Source: Luteibacter aegosomatissinici
GTDB lineage: Bacteria; Pseudomonadota; Gammaproteobacteria; Xanthomonadales; Rhodanobacteraceae
DNA length: 64,000 bases
Assembly (NCBI RefSeq): GCF_023078495.1
Contig: NZ_CP095742.1
Location: 744,001-808,000 of the forward strand
Direction of reading: 5' to 3'
Under the pieces are notes generated by a model. That model was not told the DNA's origin. It ran no database searches and worked only from the letters and a program-made list of their open reading frames with translations. Of this stretch, positions 1-8,008 are shown one piece after another (the first letter of the stretch is position 1; each line of letters starts with the position of its first letter). The translations under genes were made by a program, and so were the position numbers.

Positions 1-257
1 CGGGCTCGGGCTCACCCTCTGCGGGTACCGGCGGCGAGCTGGATGCCATCTCGGCCTGTTTCATCGGTGGCACCTCCATGCGTGGCGGTTCCGGCACGGT
101 CTACGGCGCGCTGATCGGCGCCCTGGTCATGGCCAGCCTGGATAGCGGCATGCAGCTGATGGACGTCGACAACTCCTGGCAGATGATCATCAAGGGCGTG
201 ATCCTGGTGCTGGCCGTGTGGGTCGACGTGCTCTCCGGCAGCAACCGCAACGCCTGA
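1..257 (+). CDS. xylH: D-xylose ABC transporter permease, C-terminal part (cut by window start)
   Basis: This is the 3' end of an inner-membrane permease for sugar uptake. The reading frame starts at base 3 and stops with TGA at 255-257. The visible tail of about 84 residues contains [19 protein letters not shown], a small-residue-rich helix ([21 protein letters not shown]) and a closing hydrophobic helix ([15 protein letters not shown]). This is the conserved end of XylH-type permeases of the CUT2 family. The ATPase and binding protein expected in the operon lie outside the window. The family is clear from the tail; xylose rather than another pentose is inferred from likeness to XylH. Confidence 0.8.
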   Translation, partial: GSGSPSAGTGGELDAISACFIGGTSMRGGSGTVYGALIGALVMASLDSGMQLMDVDNSWQMIIKGVILVLAVWVDVLSGSNRNA

Positions 258-285
258 TCGCCATCTCGCCGCAGCGTAGACCAGC

Positions 286-379
286 GTAGGAGCCCACCCT
301 GTGGGCGACAGCTTTCACGAAGAGGCCGCATGACCCGCGGCTCCTCGCAAACAGCGTCGCCCACAGGGTGGGCTCCTAC
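286..379. repeat. REP-type inverted repeat, family A
   Basis: A perfect 24-bp inverted repeat lies between xylH and the DUF4142 gene. The left arm is 286-309 and begins GTAGGAGCCCACCCTG; the right arm is its exact reverse complement at 356-379. The 46-bp centre shows no gene. The GTAGGAGC end and paired layout match the REP/REPIN palindromes of pseudomonads and xanthomonads, which are mobilised by RAYT transposases; none is in the window. The convergent position suggests it may also act as a bidirectional terminator, although neither side has a T-tract. Confidence 0.8.
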
Positions 380-388
380 AGATCTGCG

Positions 389-913
389 TTACTTGGGCAG
401 GGCCTTGGCCATCTTCAGGTGCTGCCGGATGGTTGGCAGCGTTTCCTTCGCGAAGGCTTTCATCGCTGGGTTGGAGCCCTTCTCGGCCTCCACCTCGAAC
501 ATCGCCACGGCCTTCTCATGGCCGGCTACCATCACCTTCGCGTACTGGCTGTCGAACTCCTTTCCGTTGAGTAGCTTCAGCGCATTGATGTCTTTCTGGT
601 CATCCGGCGGCGGCGCGGTGGTGGTCGAGTAACCCTTGTCGCCGTTGCGCAGGCTTTCCAGCTTCTCGTTCGCCTTGGTGTGGTCATCCACCATGTGCTG
701 GGCGAACTGTTTCACCTTCGCGGACGAGGCCTGCTTCAGCGCAAGTTGGCTCAGCTCGATCTCGGCCACGTTGGCGCCGGTGGCGTTCTGGTAGAAGCCG
801 GCGTCGGTGGGCGTACCGCCCTGGCTGTCTTTTTCCTGCGCGGCGGTCGCGGTGAAGGGCAGGGCGAGGGCCAGGCCGGCGGCGAGCAGCAGGGGGCGAA
901 GGGGCGTCGTCAT
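389..913 (-). CDS. DUF4142 secreted protein
   Basis: A 174-residue exported protein. A signal peptide is visible (residues 1 to about 25, PLLLAAGLALALPFTATAAQ). The mature part is a helical DUF4142 domain, recognisable from 'FYQNATGANVAEIELSQLAL' near the start and 'VKQFAQHMVDDHTKANEKL' after it. This is a ferritin-like four-helix fold found in many periplasmic proteins and not tied to a defined reaction. The gene stands alone, faces away from metK's promoter and ends just inside the REP element. The family is clear; the role is unknown. Confidence 0.85.
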   Translation of the reverse strand: MTTPLRPLLLAAGLALALPFTATAAQEKDSQGGTPTDAGFYQNATGANVAEIELSQLALKQASSAKVKQFAQHMVDDHTKANEKLESLRNGDKGYSTTTAPPPDDQKDINALKLLNGKEFDSQYAKVMVAGHEKAVAMFEVEAEKGSNPAMKAFAKETLPTIRQHLKMAKALPK

Positions 914-1019
914 GGGGGCGTCTCCGTTTTAGCTGCCCTTGGTGTCTCACTCACGCGATGAAACCGCCGTGACCCTGGCGGCTACGCAACGACCACACGC
1001 CCCCTGGATTCGGCGGCGC

Positions 1020-1044
1020 AAAAAAAACGCGCCCCGTGGGGCGC
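1020..1044 (-). terminator. Rho-independent terminator of metK
   Basis: Read on the minus strand, a 7-bp GCGCCCC/GGGGCGC stem (1044-1038 and 1035-1029) with a 2-base loop is followed by one G and eight Ts (the A-run at 1020-1027). It lies 30 bases past the metK stop codon, so it is a textbook intrinsic terminator for metK or the metE-metK transcript. Confidence 0.9.
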
Positions 1045-1073
1045 CCTTCTTGATCGAACAAGGCAGCCGTCGC

Positions 1074-2294
1074 TTAGCGGCGGGCGACCTTGCCGTTCAG
1101 GCCGGCGGCATCGCGCAGGATGTCGGCCTTGTCGGTCTTTTCCCACGAGAACGCGGTGTACTTGCTGCCGTCGGCGCCGGTGATCTCGTACGGCTTGCGG
1201 CCGAAGTGACCATTCGAAGCGGTCGGCTGGTAGATCGGGTGCACCAGGTCGAGCATCTTGATGATGCCGTACGGGCGCAGATCGAAGTGCTTGCGGATCA
1301 GCTTTTCGATCTTCTCATCGGGGATCTTGCCGGTGCCGAAGGTGGTGACCGAGATCGAGGTCGGCTCGGCCACGCCAATGGCGTAGCTGACCTGGATTTC
1401 GCAACGGTCGGCCAGGCCGGCAGCGACGATGTTCTTGGCGACGTAGCGGGCAGCGTAAGCAGCCGAACGGTCAACCTTGGACGGATCCTTGCCCGAGAAC
1501 GCGCCACCACCGTGACGGGCCCAGCCGCCGTAGGTGTCGACGATGATCTTGCGGCCGGTCAGGCCGCAATCGCCCACCGGGCCACCGATCACGAACTTGC
1601 CGGTCGGGTTGATGTGGAACTTGGTGTCCTTGTGCAGGAGCTTCGCCGGCAGCACGGGCTTCAGGATCAGCTCGCGCACGCCTTCGATCAGGTCCTTCTG
1701 CTTCACGCCCGGATCGTGCTGGGTGGAGAGCACGACGGCGTCGATGGCCACGGCTTCGCCGGCCTCGTTGTAGCGCAGGGTGACCTGGCTCTTCGCATCC
1801 GGGCGCAGCCACGGCAGCGGCGAGTTCTTCTTCTTGCGGACCTTGGTCTGCTGCTCAACCAGGCGGTGGGCGTAGTGGATCGCCGCCGGCATGTATTCGC
1901 TGGTTTCGTTGGTGGCGTAACCGAACATCAGGCCCTGGTCGCCAGCGCCCTGTTCTTCGGGCTTCTTGCGGTCCACGCCCTGGTTGATATCCGGCGACTG
2001 CTTGCCGATCAGGTTCAGCACGCCGCAGGTCTCGCCATCGAAGCCGACTTCCGAGGAGTCGTAGCCGATATCGAGGATGACCTTGCGGGTCAGGGCTTCC
2101 AGGTCGATCCAGGCGCTGGTGGTGATTTCACCCGCGACGATGGCAACGCCGGTCTTCACCAGCGTTTCGCAGGCCACGCGTGCGCGCGGATCCTGGGCCA
2201 GGATGGCGTCCAGAACGGCGTCGGAGATCTGGTCGGCGATTTTATCCGGGTGGCCTTCGGAGACCGACTCGGAGGTGAAGAGGTAGCTGCTCAT
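1074..2294 (-). CDS. metK: S-adenosylmethionine synthase
   Basis: A 406-residue cytosolic enzyme that makes S-adenosylmethionine from methionine and ATP, releasing phosphate and pyrophosphate. The start is set at the ATG giving [18 protein letters not shown], the canonical MetK N-terminus; an upstream in-frame extension to 2411 has no family counterpart. Signature motifs are present: GHPDK (residues 14-18), [11 protein letters not shown] (116-126) and the glycine-rich [15 protein letters not shown] loop. The length is normal for the family. It lies 141 bp downstream of metE in the same direction. A half-site shared with the metE leader lies 26-38 bp upstream of its start, suggesting common control by methionine or SAM status. 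Confidence 0.97.
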   Translation of the reverse strand: MSSYLFTSESVSEGHPDKIADQISDAVLDAILAQDPRARVACETLVKTGVAIVAGEITTSAWIDLEALTRKVILDIGYDSSEVGFDGETCGVLNLIGKQSPDINQGVDRKKPEEQGAGDQGLMFGYATNETSEYMPAAIHYAHRLVEQQTKVRKKKNSPLPWLRPDAKSQVTLRYNEAGEAVAIDAVVLSTQHDPGVKQKDLIEGVRELILKPVLPAKLLHKDTKFHINPTGKFVIGGPVGDCGLTGRKIIVDTYGGWARHGGGAFSGKDPSKVDRSAAYAARYVAKNIVAAGLADRCEIQVSYAIGVAEPTSISVTTFGTGKIPDEKIEKLIRKHFDLRPYGIIKMLDLVHPIYQPTASNGHFGRKPYEITGADGSKYTAFSWEKTDKADILRDAAGLNGKVARR

Positions 2295-2301
2295 CGCGGG
2301 G

Positions 2302-2333
2302 ATATATCCTTCTTTACGGATAAAGAGATAAAA
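2302..2333 (-). promoter_or_regulatory. Candidate methionine/SAM operator upstream of metK
   Basis: The 13-mer ATAAAGAGATAAA at 2320-2332 is identical to one half of the 32-bp palindrome in the metE leader (5103-5115). The opposite half (2302-2317) matches the corresponding metE half at about 9 of 16 positions, so the site is a degenerate palindrome. It lies just upstream of the metK start. SahR- and SamR-type ArsR-family repressors are known to control these genes in Proteobacteria; which regulator acts here cannot be read from the sequence. Confidence 0.5.
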
Positions 2334-2357
2334 GGGCGCGCCATGATACACGCCCTT
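2332..2357 (-). terminator. Possible terminator after metE
   Basis: On the minus strand, a 9-bp stem with one G-T pair (2357-2349 with 2340-2332) and an 8-base loop is followed by a short TTTATC run. It lies about 80 bases past the metE stop and just before metK. It may only partly separate metE from metK, because the T-run is weak and overlaps the metK operator half-site. Confidence 0.5.
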
Positions 2358-2435
2358 GTGCCGGTTTGCAGCGGCAAGGGTACGCCCCGGGGGTGACGAT
2401 TGCATGGACATTCAGCCCCGGGGCGGGTGCAACAT

Positions 2436-4721
2436 TTACGCGGGAAGGCGCTCCCGGGCGGCCCTGGCCACCGCCACCATGCCCCTCAGGGCCTCCCCTA
2501 CCTCCTTCCACCCCCGGGTCTTCAGCCCGCAATCGGGGTTGATCCAGAGCTGGTCGGGTTCGAGGACCTGTAGGGCCCGGGCCACCAGGTCGGCCATCTC
2601 GGCCTCGGCGGGCACCCGCGGGGAATGGATGTCGTACACGCCTGGGCCAATGCCGTTGGGGTAGCGGAACCGGGTGAAGGCCTCCAGCAGCTCCATGCGT
2701 GAGCGGCTGGTCTCAATCGAGATCACATCCGCATCCATGGCCGCGACGGCCTCGATGATGTCGTTGAACTCCGAATAGCACATGTGGGTGTGCACCTGGG
2801 TGCTGTCGCTGGTGCCACCCGCCGTGATCCGGAACGCATCCACCGCCCAGGCCAGGTAGGCCTGCCAGTCGGCACGGCGCAGCGGCAATCCTTCGCGAAG
2901 GGCTGGCTCGTCGATCTGCACGATGCCGATGCCGGCGCGTTCCAGGTCGTGCACTTCGTCGCGCAAGGCGAGGGCGATCTGCCGGCACACGTCAGCGCGG
3001 GGCAGGTCATCGCGCACGAACGACCACTGCAACATGGTCACCGGGCCGGTGAGCATGCCCTTCATCGGGCGCTCGGTGAGCGATTGCGCGAAGCTCGACC
3101 ATGCCACGGTCATGGGTGTGGGGCGGGCCACATCGCCGTAGATGATGGGCGGCTTTACGCAGCGCGAGCCGTAGCTCTGCACCCAGCCGTATTTCGTAAA
3201 GGCGTAGCCGGATAGCTGCTCACCAAAGTACTCGACCATGTCGTTGCGCTCGGGCTCGCCATGCACGAGTACATCCAGGCCGGCTTCTTCCTGGAAGCTG
3301 ACGGCGCGGCGTACTTCATCGCGCAGGCGCTCCTCGTAGGCAGCGGCATCCAGCTTGCCCGATCGAAACGCGGCACGTGCGTTGCGCAGGTCATCGGTTT
3401 GCGGGAAGGAACCGATCGTTGTCGTGGGCAGGGCCGGCAAGCCAAAGCGTTCGCGCTGCACGGCGGCGCGGTGTGCGAAACCCGATCGGCGCTGGCTGAA
3501 TTGCGGGGTAAGGCCGCGCACGCGCGCACGTACGTCGGCACGCACGACGTCGGGCGACGTTAGCCGTTGCGCGACGACTTCATGTTGGCGTGCCAGGTGC
3601 TGCACGGCGGATGCGTTTCCAGCGACCGCGTCGGCGTAATGGCGGAGCTCGGCGATTTTTTGCCGCGCGAACGACAGCCATTGTGCGAGATCGCCCGGCA
3701 GTTGCTTTTCTTCCGCCGCATCGATGGGCACATGCAGCAGCGAACACGACGGCGCGATCCACAGGCGTCCGTCGGCAACGCGTGCGCGCAGGGTCTCCAG
3801 GCGCGGGAGAAGTGTAGCCGGATCGCTGAGCCATATATTGCGGCCATCGACAAGGCCGGCGGAGAGCACCCGGCCATCGGGGAGGGCATCGAGTACCGCA
3901 TCGAGTTGCGCCGGGGCGCGTGCGAAATCGACATGCAGGCCCGCAACGGGGAGCGACGTGGCGAGGCCAAGGTTCGATTCAAGCCCACCGAAGTACGTAG
4001 CCAGCAGGATGCTTGCCGGCGAATGGGCGGCCAGCGTCTCGTAGACGCGGCGGAATGCATCGCGCGCACCCACCTCCAGATCGAGCACCAGCGCCGGTTC
4101 GTCGACCTGGATCCAGTCCGCACCCTCGGCGACCAGGGCATCGACAAGGCCAAGCCACGCGGGGAGCAGCGCATCGAGCAGCCCGAGGGGGTGGCTCCCA
4201 TCGACGGTTTTGGAAAGCAGCAGGAAGGTCACCGGACCGAGCAGCACGGGGCGCGCGACGTGGCCGGCAGCGACCGCCTGGCGGTATTCCGCCACCGGCT
4301 TCTCCGGCCGCGCATGGAACACCTGGCCCGCATGTAGCTCAGGCACGATGTAGTGGTAGTTGGTATCGAACCACTTGGTCATCTCGAGCGCACGCAAGTC
4401 GTGGCCGCCTCGCTGGTGGCCGCGTGCCATGGCGAAGTAACCCGCCAGCGGGTCGGCATCGTGCAGGGTGCGATAGCGTGCCGGGATGGCATCGAGCGCG
4501 ACCGCGGCGTCGAGCACGTGGTCGTACAGCGAGAAGTCGTTAACCGGGACGCTGTCGGCGCCGGCGTCGCGGGCGAGTTGCCAGTGACGCTGGCGCAGGG
4601 AGGCTGCGGTGTCGATCAGCTCAGTGGCGGCGCTTTCTCCCTTCCAGTAAGCCTCCAGCGCGCGCTTGAGTTCGCGGCGGCGGCCAATGCGGGGAAAACC
4701 GAGGTAGGTAACGTGTGGCAT
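2436..4721 (-). CDS. metE: Cobalamin-independent methionine synthase
   Basis: A 761-residue enzyme that methylates homocysteine using 5-methyltetrahydropteroyl-polyglutamate, without B12. The start is the ATG giving MPHVTYLGFPRIG, preceded on the minus strand by AAAGAGGAA at good spacing. The zinc and catalytic residues of the C-terminal barrel are all visible: the HMC pair (His646, Cys648), Glu670 in ISIETS and Cys731 in NPDCG. These correspond to His641, Cys643, Glu665 and Cys726 of the E. coli enzyme. The N-terminal duplicated barrel is complete. A cobalamin riboswitch leader sits upstream, as expected for an enzyme dispensable when B12 allows MetH to work. Confidence 0.97.
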   Translation of the reverse strand: MPHVTYLGFPRIGRRRELKRALEAYWKGESAATELIDTAASLRQRHWQLARDAGADSVPVNDFSLYDHVLDAAVALDAIPARYRTLHDADPLAGYFAMARGHQRGGHDLRALEMTKWFDTNYHYIVPELHAGQVFHARPEKPVAEYRQAVAAGHVARPVLLGPVTFLLLSKTVDGSHPLGLLDALLPAWLGLVDALVAEGADWIQVDEPALVLDLEVGARDAFRRVYETLAAHSPASILLATYFGGLESNLGLATSLPVAGLHVDFARAPAQLDAVLDALPDGRVLSAGLVDGRNIWLSDPATLLPRLETLRARVADGRLWIAPSCSLLHVPIDAAEEKQLPGDLAQWLSFARQKIAELRHYADAVAGNASAVQHLARQHEVVAQRLTSPDVVRADVRARVRGLTPQFSQRRSGFAHRAAVQRERFGLPALPTTTIGSFPQTDDLRNARAAFRSGKLDAAAYEERLRDEVRRAVSFQEEAGLDVLVHGEPERNDMVEYFGEQLSGYAFTKYGWVQSYGSRCVKPPIIYGDVARPTPMTVAWSSFAQSLTERPMKGMLTGPVTMLQWSFVRDDLPRADVCRQIALALRDEVHDLERAGIGIVQIDEPALREGLPLRRADWQAYLAWAVDAFRITAGGTSDSTQVHTHMCYSEFNDIIEAVAAMDADVISIETSRSRMELLEAFTRFRYPNGIGPGVYDIHSPRVPAEAEMADLVARALQVLEPDQLWINPDCGLKTRGWKEVGEALRGMVAVARAARERLPA

Positions 4722-4730
4722 GGAAAGATT

Positions 4731-4748
4731 CCTCTTTGATGAAAGAGG
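4731..4748 (-). promoter_or_regulatory. Hairpin covering the metE Shine-Dalgarno (riboswitch expression platform)
   Basis: On the minus strand, CCTCTTT and AAAGAGG form a perfect 7-bp stem with a 4-base loop. The 3' arm contains the AAGAGG part of the metE ribosome binding site, 10 bases before the ATG. The site would be closed when this hairpin forms. Placed downstream of a B12 aptamer, it is a plausible translational off-switch. Whether aptamer folding controls it is inference. Confidence 0.65.
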
Positions 4749-4924
4749 AGGGAAGGGCGGCGCACGCAGACGACCTCGAACCACCACGGCACACCGCGCG
4801 GGCAGGTTGAGCGTCATGCGGGCTGACCGTCGACCTTCGCCCCCGCGGGCGAACCGCCGGGCCACCGTGGGGGCGGCCCGTCAGGTCGGGCAGTGCCCAC
4901 GCCCCCATGACGGGGTACGGGCAC

Positions 4925-5122
4925 CGGCTGGCGGCAGGTCTTCGGGCTCGGGGATGTGGCACGCCGGTGAGCGTACCGCCTTGGACCGTCGCTTCCCGGG
5001 CTTGATGGCCCAGTGCGTGTGACGGACGTCGTCTCCTCATACCGCTGCGGGGCAGCGCCGGATTCACACCGGCTTCCCTCTTAGCTTTATCTCTATATTC
5101 GAATAAAGAGATAAAGACCGCT
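4925..5122 (-). promoter_or_regulatory. Cobalamin (B12) riboswitch in the metE leader
   Basis: Read on the minus strand, the conserved landmarks occur in the right order. First comes AGAGGGAAGCCGGTGTGAATC (about 5084-5063), with GGGAA followed by GGTG-N-GAAT. Next is CTGCCCCGCAGCGGTA (the B12-box core, around 5055-5040). Last is AGCCCGAAGACCTGCC at 4948-4933, the classic 3' signature. A GGTC at about 5120-5117 can pair with the GACC of the 3' signature, as in the closing stems of btuB leaders. The leader continues about 200 bases to metE with GC-rich hairpins. B12 binding should lower MetE synthesis. Confidence 0.92.
5085..5116. promoter_or_regulatory. 32-bp near-perfect palindrome inside the metE leader
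   Basis: CTTTATCTCTATATTC is followed directly by GAATAAAGAGATAAAG. The two halves match in 15 of 16 pairs, with the only mismatch at 5095/5106. It lies between the GGTC of the aptamer closing stem and the GGGAA element, so it is either an operator for a dimeric repressor or an extra RNA hairpin inserted in the riboswitch. The AT-rich half recurs upstream of metK, which has no aptamer, and this favours a DNA operator. Confidence 0.65.
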
Positions 5123-5201
5123 GGCGACGGCGAAATTAGCCGTCCGGACGGCCGAAGTCAAATGCGCGACGATGGAGCCCTGGCGAAGTACGGAGGCGGT
5201 G

Positions 5202-6485
5202 ATGGCGGAACGGCACATCGTGTTTGCGACGGTGGGATCGCAGGGTGACCTGTTCCCGCTGCTCGCCGTGGGCCGTGAGCTGGTCTCGCGCGGCCACCGG
5301 GTGACCGTCGGTGCCCATGCCATCCATCGCGATGCGGTCCTGGATGCAGGGCTCGATTTCGTCATGGCCAGTGGCATCGATGAGCCGGAGGACAAGGCGG
5401 CATTTGCGGCGAAGGCGTTCCATCCGTGGAAGGGACCGCGCTTCGTGGTCCGCGATCTTGCCGCCGCCGACGTTGCGGCGAGCTACCACGCGCTCAAAAC
5501 CTTTTGCAGGGAAGCCGATGCGGTGGTCACCACCACGCTCGCGTTCGCCGGGCAGATCCTTGGCGAAACGCTGCGCGTAGCGTGGCTCTCCGCGGTGCTG
5601 TCGCCGTCGGTATTCCTTTCGCCGTTCGATCCGCCCGCGACGGGCATCGATGGGCTCGATCGATGGCTCCGCGCCTCGCCCCGCCGCGCGCGCTGGCTGA
5701 CACGCGCGGTGGAGCGGCTGACCTATCCATGGACCGCACCGGTACGCGCGTTCCGCAGTCGTCTGGGCCTTGCACCGATCGCGTTCGCAGGCGATCCGTT
5801 CCACCGTGGCCAGCACGGGCGTGACGGCGTGCTCGCGATGTATTCACCGTTGCTGGGTGGCCTGCCGCCTGACGCGCCTGCGAACACGGTGCTCACCGGC
5901 CAGGCCCGCTACCTTCCATTCGATGATGTGCTGGACGGCGCATTGCTGCGCTGGCTTGACGCGGGCACGCCGCCCATCGTGTTCACGTTGGGCTCGGCGG
6001 CTGTACACGCGAGCGAGGGCTTCCTGCGGGAGAGCGTGGATGCGGCCAGGCGGTTGGGCTGTCGCGCCGTGCTTCTGACGGGCTCGCCTGCGCTGCGCGA
6101 GCGCCTCGCCATCAAGGACGATAACGTCTTCGCGGCCGACTACGCGCCGCATGGTGCGCTGTTCGCTCGCGCCGCCGTGGTCGTGCACCACGGTGGCGTA
6201 GGCACCACGCAGGAATCGATGCGTGCGGGTCGCCCATCGCTGGTGGTGCCGCACGGCTTCGATCAACCGGATAACGCGGCCAGGGTGAAGCGGCTGGGCG
6301 TAGGCGAGGTGCTGCCCGCCACGCGCTACCGTGCCGACCGTGCGGCGGCGAAGCTCGCCCTGTTACTTGAAGACGCGCCGCTACGTGCGCGCGCCGAGGA
6401 AGTCGCCCGAAGGATGAAGCAAGAGCAAGGCGCGCGCGTAGCCGCCGATGTCATCGAGGCTGCAATCGAACGCCGCTCTGTGTAG
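5202..6485 (+). CDS. GT1-family (UGT/MGT-like) glycosyltransferase
   Basis: A 427-residue cytosolic GT-B glycosyltransferase predicted to move a sugar from a nucleotide donor to a small hydrophobic or glycolipid acceptor. The N-terminus has HIVFATVGSQGDLFPLLAVG, and the donor-binding signature is HHGGVGTTQESMRAG followed by VPHGFDQPDN at about residues 329-358. This layout is shared with macrolide, rhamnosyl and sterol glycosyltransferases. The start at 5202 is chosen because GGAGG sits 5 bases upstream; an ATG ten codons earlier lacks this. The stop codon TAG is part of the REP element that follows. It is transcribed divergently from metE. The acceptor is unknown. Confidence 0.85.
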   Translation: MAERHIVFATVGSQGDLFPLLAVGRELVSRGHRVTVGAHAIHRDAVLDAGLDFVMASGIDEPEDKAAFAAKAFHPWKGPRFVVRDLAAADVAASYHALKTFCREADAVVTTTLAFAGQILGETLRVAWLSAVLSPSVFLSPFDPPATGIDGLDRWLRASPRRARWLTRAVERLTYPWTAPVRAFRSRLGLAPIAFAGDPFHRGQHGRDGVLAMYSPLLGGLPPDAPANTVLTGQARYLPFDDVLDGALLRWLDAGTPPIVFTLGSAAVHASEGFLRESVDAARRLGCRAVLLTGSPALRERLAIKDDNVFAADYAPHGALFARAAVVVHHGGVGTTQESMRAGRPSLVVPHGFDQPDNAARVKRLGVGEVLPATRYRADRAAAKLALLLEDAPLRARAEEVARRMKQEQGARVAADVIEAAIERRSV

Positions 6486-6549
6486 GAGCGCGCTTGCGCG
6501 CGATGGGTGCTTGCAGCGAGGTCAGATCGCGCGCAAGCGCGCTCCTACA
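6481..6549. repeat. REP-type inverted repeat, family B
   Basis: A perfect 24-bp inverted repeat has arms at 6481-6504 (beginning TGTAGGAGCGCGCTTGCG) and 6526-6549, separated by 21 bp. It lies between two convergent genes. Its TGTAG supplies the stop codon of the upstream glycosyltransferase (TAG at 6483-6485). A half copy identical over 23 bases lies inside a different glycosyltransferase gene at 51205-51227. It probably also helps terminate transcription from both sides. Confidence 0.85.
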
Positions 6550-6559
6550 GGAGGCCTAG

Positions 6560-7540
6560 TTACTCGAAACCAGCGACCGGATGCGGACCGTACGCCGCTT
6601 CCAGCTTCTTCATCTCTTCATCGCTGAGTTTCAGGTCGATCGCGGCTACGGCATCGTCGAGATGGTGTGGTTTCGACGCCCCCACGATGGGTGCCGTGAT
6701 GCCCGGCCGCTGCGCCACCCATGCCAGCGCCACCTGCGCGCGCGGTACGCCACGCTCTTCGGCCACATCCTTCACCGCCGCGACAATCGCTTTGTCGGAC
6801 GCTTCCGTCGCGTTGTACAGCGTACCGCCGAACACATCCTTTTCCTGACGGTCGCTGGTGACGTCCCAGTCACGCGTGAGGCGGCCGCGCGCCAGCGGGC
6901 TCCACGGGATCACGCCAATACCCTGGTCGACGCAGAACGGAATCATCTCCCGCTCTTCCTCGCGCTGGATGAGGTTGTAGTGATCCTGCATGCTCACGAA
7001 CTCGGTCCAGCCATGCAGGCGCGAGGTATAGATCATCTTCGCGAACTGCCACGCATGCATCGAGGATGCGCCGATGTAACGTGCCTTGCCCGCCTTCACC
7101 ACGTCGTGCAGTGCTTCGAGTGTTTCCTCGATGGGAACGCCGTAGTCGAAGCGATGGATCTGCAGCAGGTCGATGTAGTCGGTGCCAAGGCGACCGAGCG
7201 AATCGTCAACCGACTGGAAGATGGCCTTGCGCGACAGGCCTCCCCCGTTGGGGCCCTTGTGCCAGCGGAAGAAGGTCTTCGTCGCGATGACGATCTCGTC
7301 GCGTCGCGCAAAATCTTTCAGCGCGCGGCCCACGATTTCTTCCGACGTGCCATCGGAGTAAGCATTCGCCGTATCAAACGTATTGATGCCCAGGTCGAGC
7401 GCCTTGCGAATGAACGGCCGGCTCTGCTCTTCGTCCAGTGTCCAGAGATGATTGCCGCGCTTGGGCTCACCGTACGTCATGCAGCCCAGGATCACGGGTG
7501 AGATCTCGAGGCCAGTCTTGCCCAGTTTCACGTACCGCAT
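6560..7540 (-). CDS. Aldo/keto reductase, YajO-like
   Basis: A 326-residue cytosolic NADPH-dependent oxidoreductase of the aldo/keto reductase TIM-barrel family. All four catalytic residues are visible: Asp56 in FDTANAYS, Tyr61, Lys88 in IATKTF and His129 in LLQIHRFD. The sequence follows E. coli YajO closely from end to end (ILGCMTYGEPKRGNH near the start, PHPVAGFE at the end). YajO has been linked to xylulose-derived and other aldehydes, but the physiological substrate is unsettled. The start at 7540 has GAGGAA upstream; a 16-codon extension to 7588 does not fit the family. Confidence 0.93.
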   Translation of the reverse strand: MRYVKLGKTGLEISPVILGCMTYGEPKRGNHLWTLDEEQSRPFIRKALDLGINTFDTANAYSDGTSEEIVGRALKDFARRDEIVIATKTFFRWHKGPNGGGLSRKAIFQSVDDSLGRLGTDYIDLLQIHRFDYGVPIEETLEALHDVVKAGKARYIGASSMHAWQFAKMIYTSRLHGWTEFVSMQDHYNLIQREEEREMIPFCVDQGIGVIPWSPLARGRLTRDWDVTSDRQEKDVFGGTLYNATEASDKAIVAAVKDVAEERGVPRAQVALAWVAQRPGITAPIVGASKPHHLDDAVAAIDLKLSDEEMKKLEAAYGPHPVAGFE

Positions 7541-7615
7541 GAAAAGTTCCTCATCGTACAAAGGGTTGATCGACCGATAGGACAGCATGGATTAGCTGTC
7601 GTGGCAATCACCAGC

Positions 7616-7628
7616 TGAGGTCACCTCA
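7616..7628. promoter_or_regulatory. Short palindrome upstream of the aldo/keto reductase
   Basis: TGAGGT-C-ACCTCA is a perfect 6+6 dyad 76 bp upstream of the reductase start, in the 243-bp divergent gap before the small gene at 7784. Its position suits an operator for either gene. No regulator gene is adjacent, so this rests on symmetry alone. Confidence 0.3.
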
Positions 7629-7783
7629 ACGGCCGCGCCTTCTTCTACGAATATTCTCTGATGATCGGTCCTACCTCTGCGTGGGTAGTCAGCTTACGCA
7701 GCGCGTCGTGCATGCCTTACACGGCGTGACGAGCCATTCTCTACTTGGCTCCGTTTACACTTTTCGGACGATTAGGAGGTGGC

Positions 7784-8008
7784 ATGAGCAAGGTATGGTC
7801 TTACCGCGCAGCGTATTCCGAGGAAGTTGTGAAGGAGCTCTCCGCCGGCCCCGATGGCAAGCATGGCGGCATCATTGCCATGCACAAAGCCGTTAGTGAG
7901 GGAAAGGACTCATTCACCTACAACGGCAGGACGTACGTTCGCGGGCCGCGCCCGGTGACAGGATCCCGGCTCGCCCGATTCGTGAAAGAATTCATCCGTG
8001 GGCCTTAG
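7784..8008 (+). CDS. Small hypothetical protein
   Basis: A 74-residue basic soluble protein beginning MSKVWSYRAAYSEEVVKEL. The start is well supported by AGGAGGT three bases upstream. No signal peptide or membrane segment is visible. The middle (DSFTYNGRTYVRGPRPVTG) looks like a short beta-rich segment. The stop codon overlaps the start of the next gene by 11 bases, so the two are probably translated together. The function is not recognised. Confidence 0.65.
   Translation: MSKVWSYRAAYSEEVVKELSAGPDGKHGGIIAMHKAVSEGKDSFTYNGRTYVRGPRPVTGSRLARFVKEFIRGP

Noticed and set aside
939-2396. 485-residue plus-strand open frame across metK
   Set aside because: It is the antisense of the well-supported metK gene and has no recognisable family.
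2412-2435. A SAM riboswitch before metK
   Set aside because: The gap of 141 bp lacks SAM-I/SAM-II/SAM-IV landmarks; only the shared operator half-site and a weak terminator are seen.
6484-6560. REP element at 6481 as a T-tract terminator
   Set aside because: There is no T-run on either side; it may stop polymerase by structure but is annotated as a repeat.
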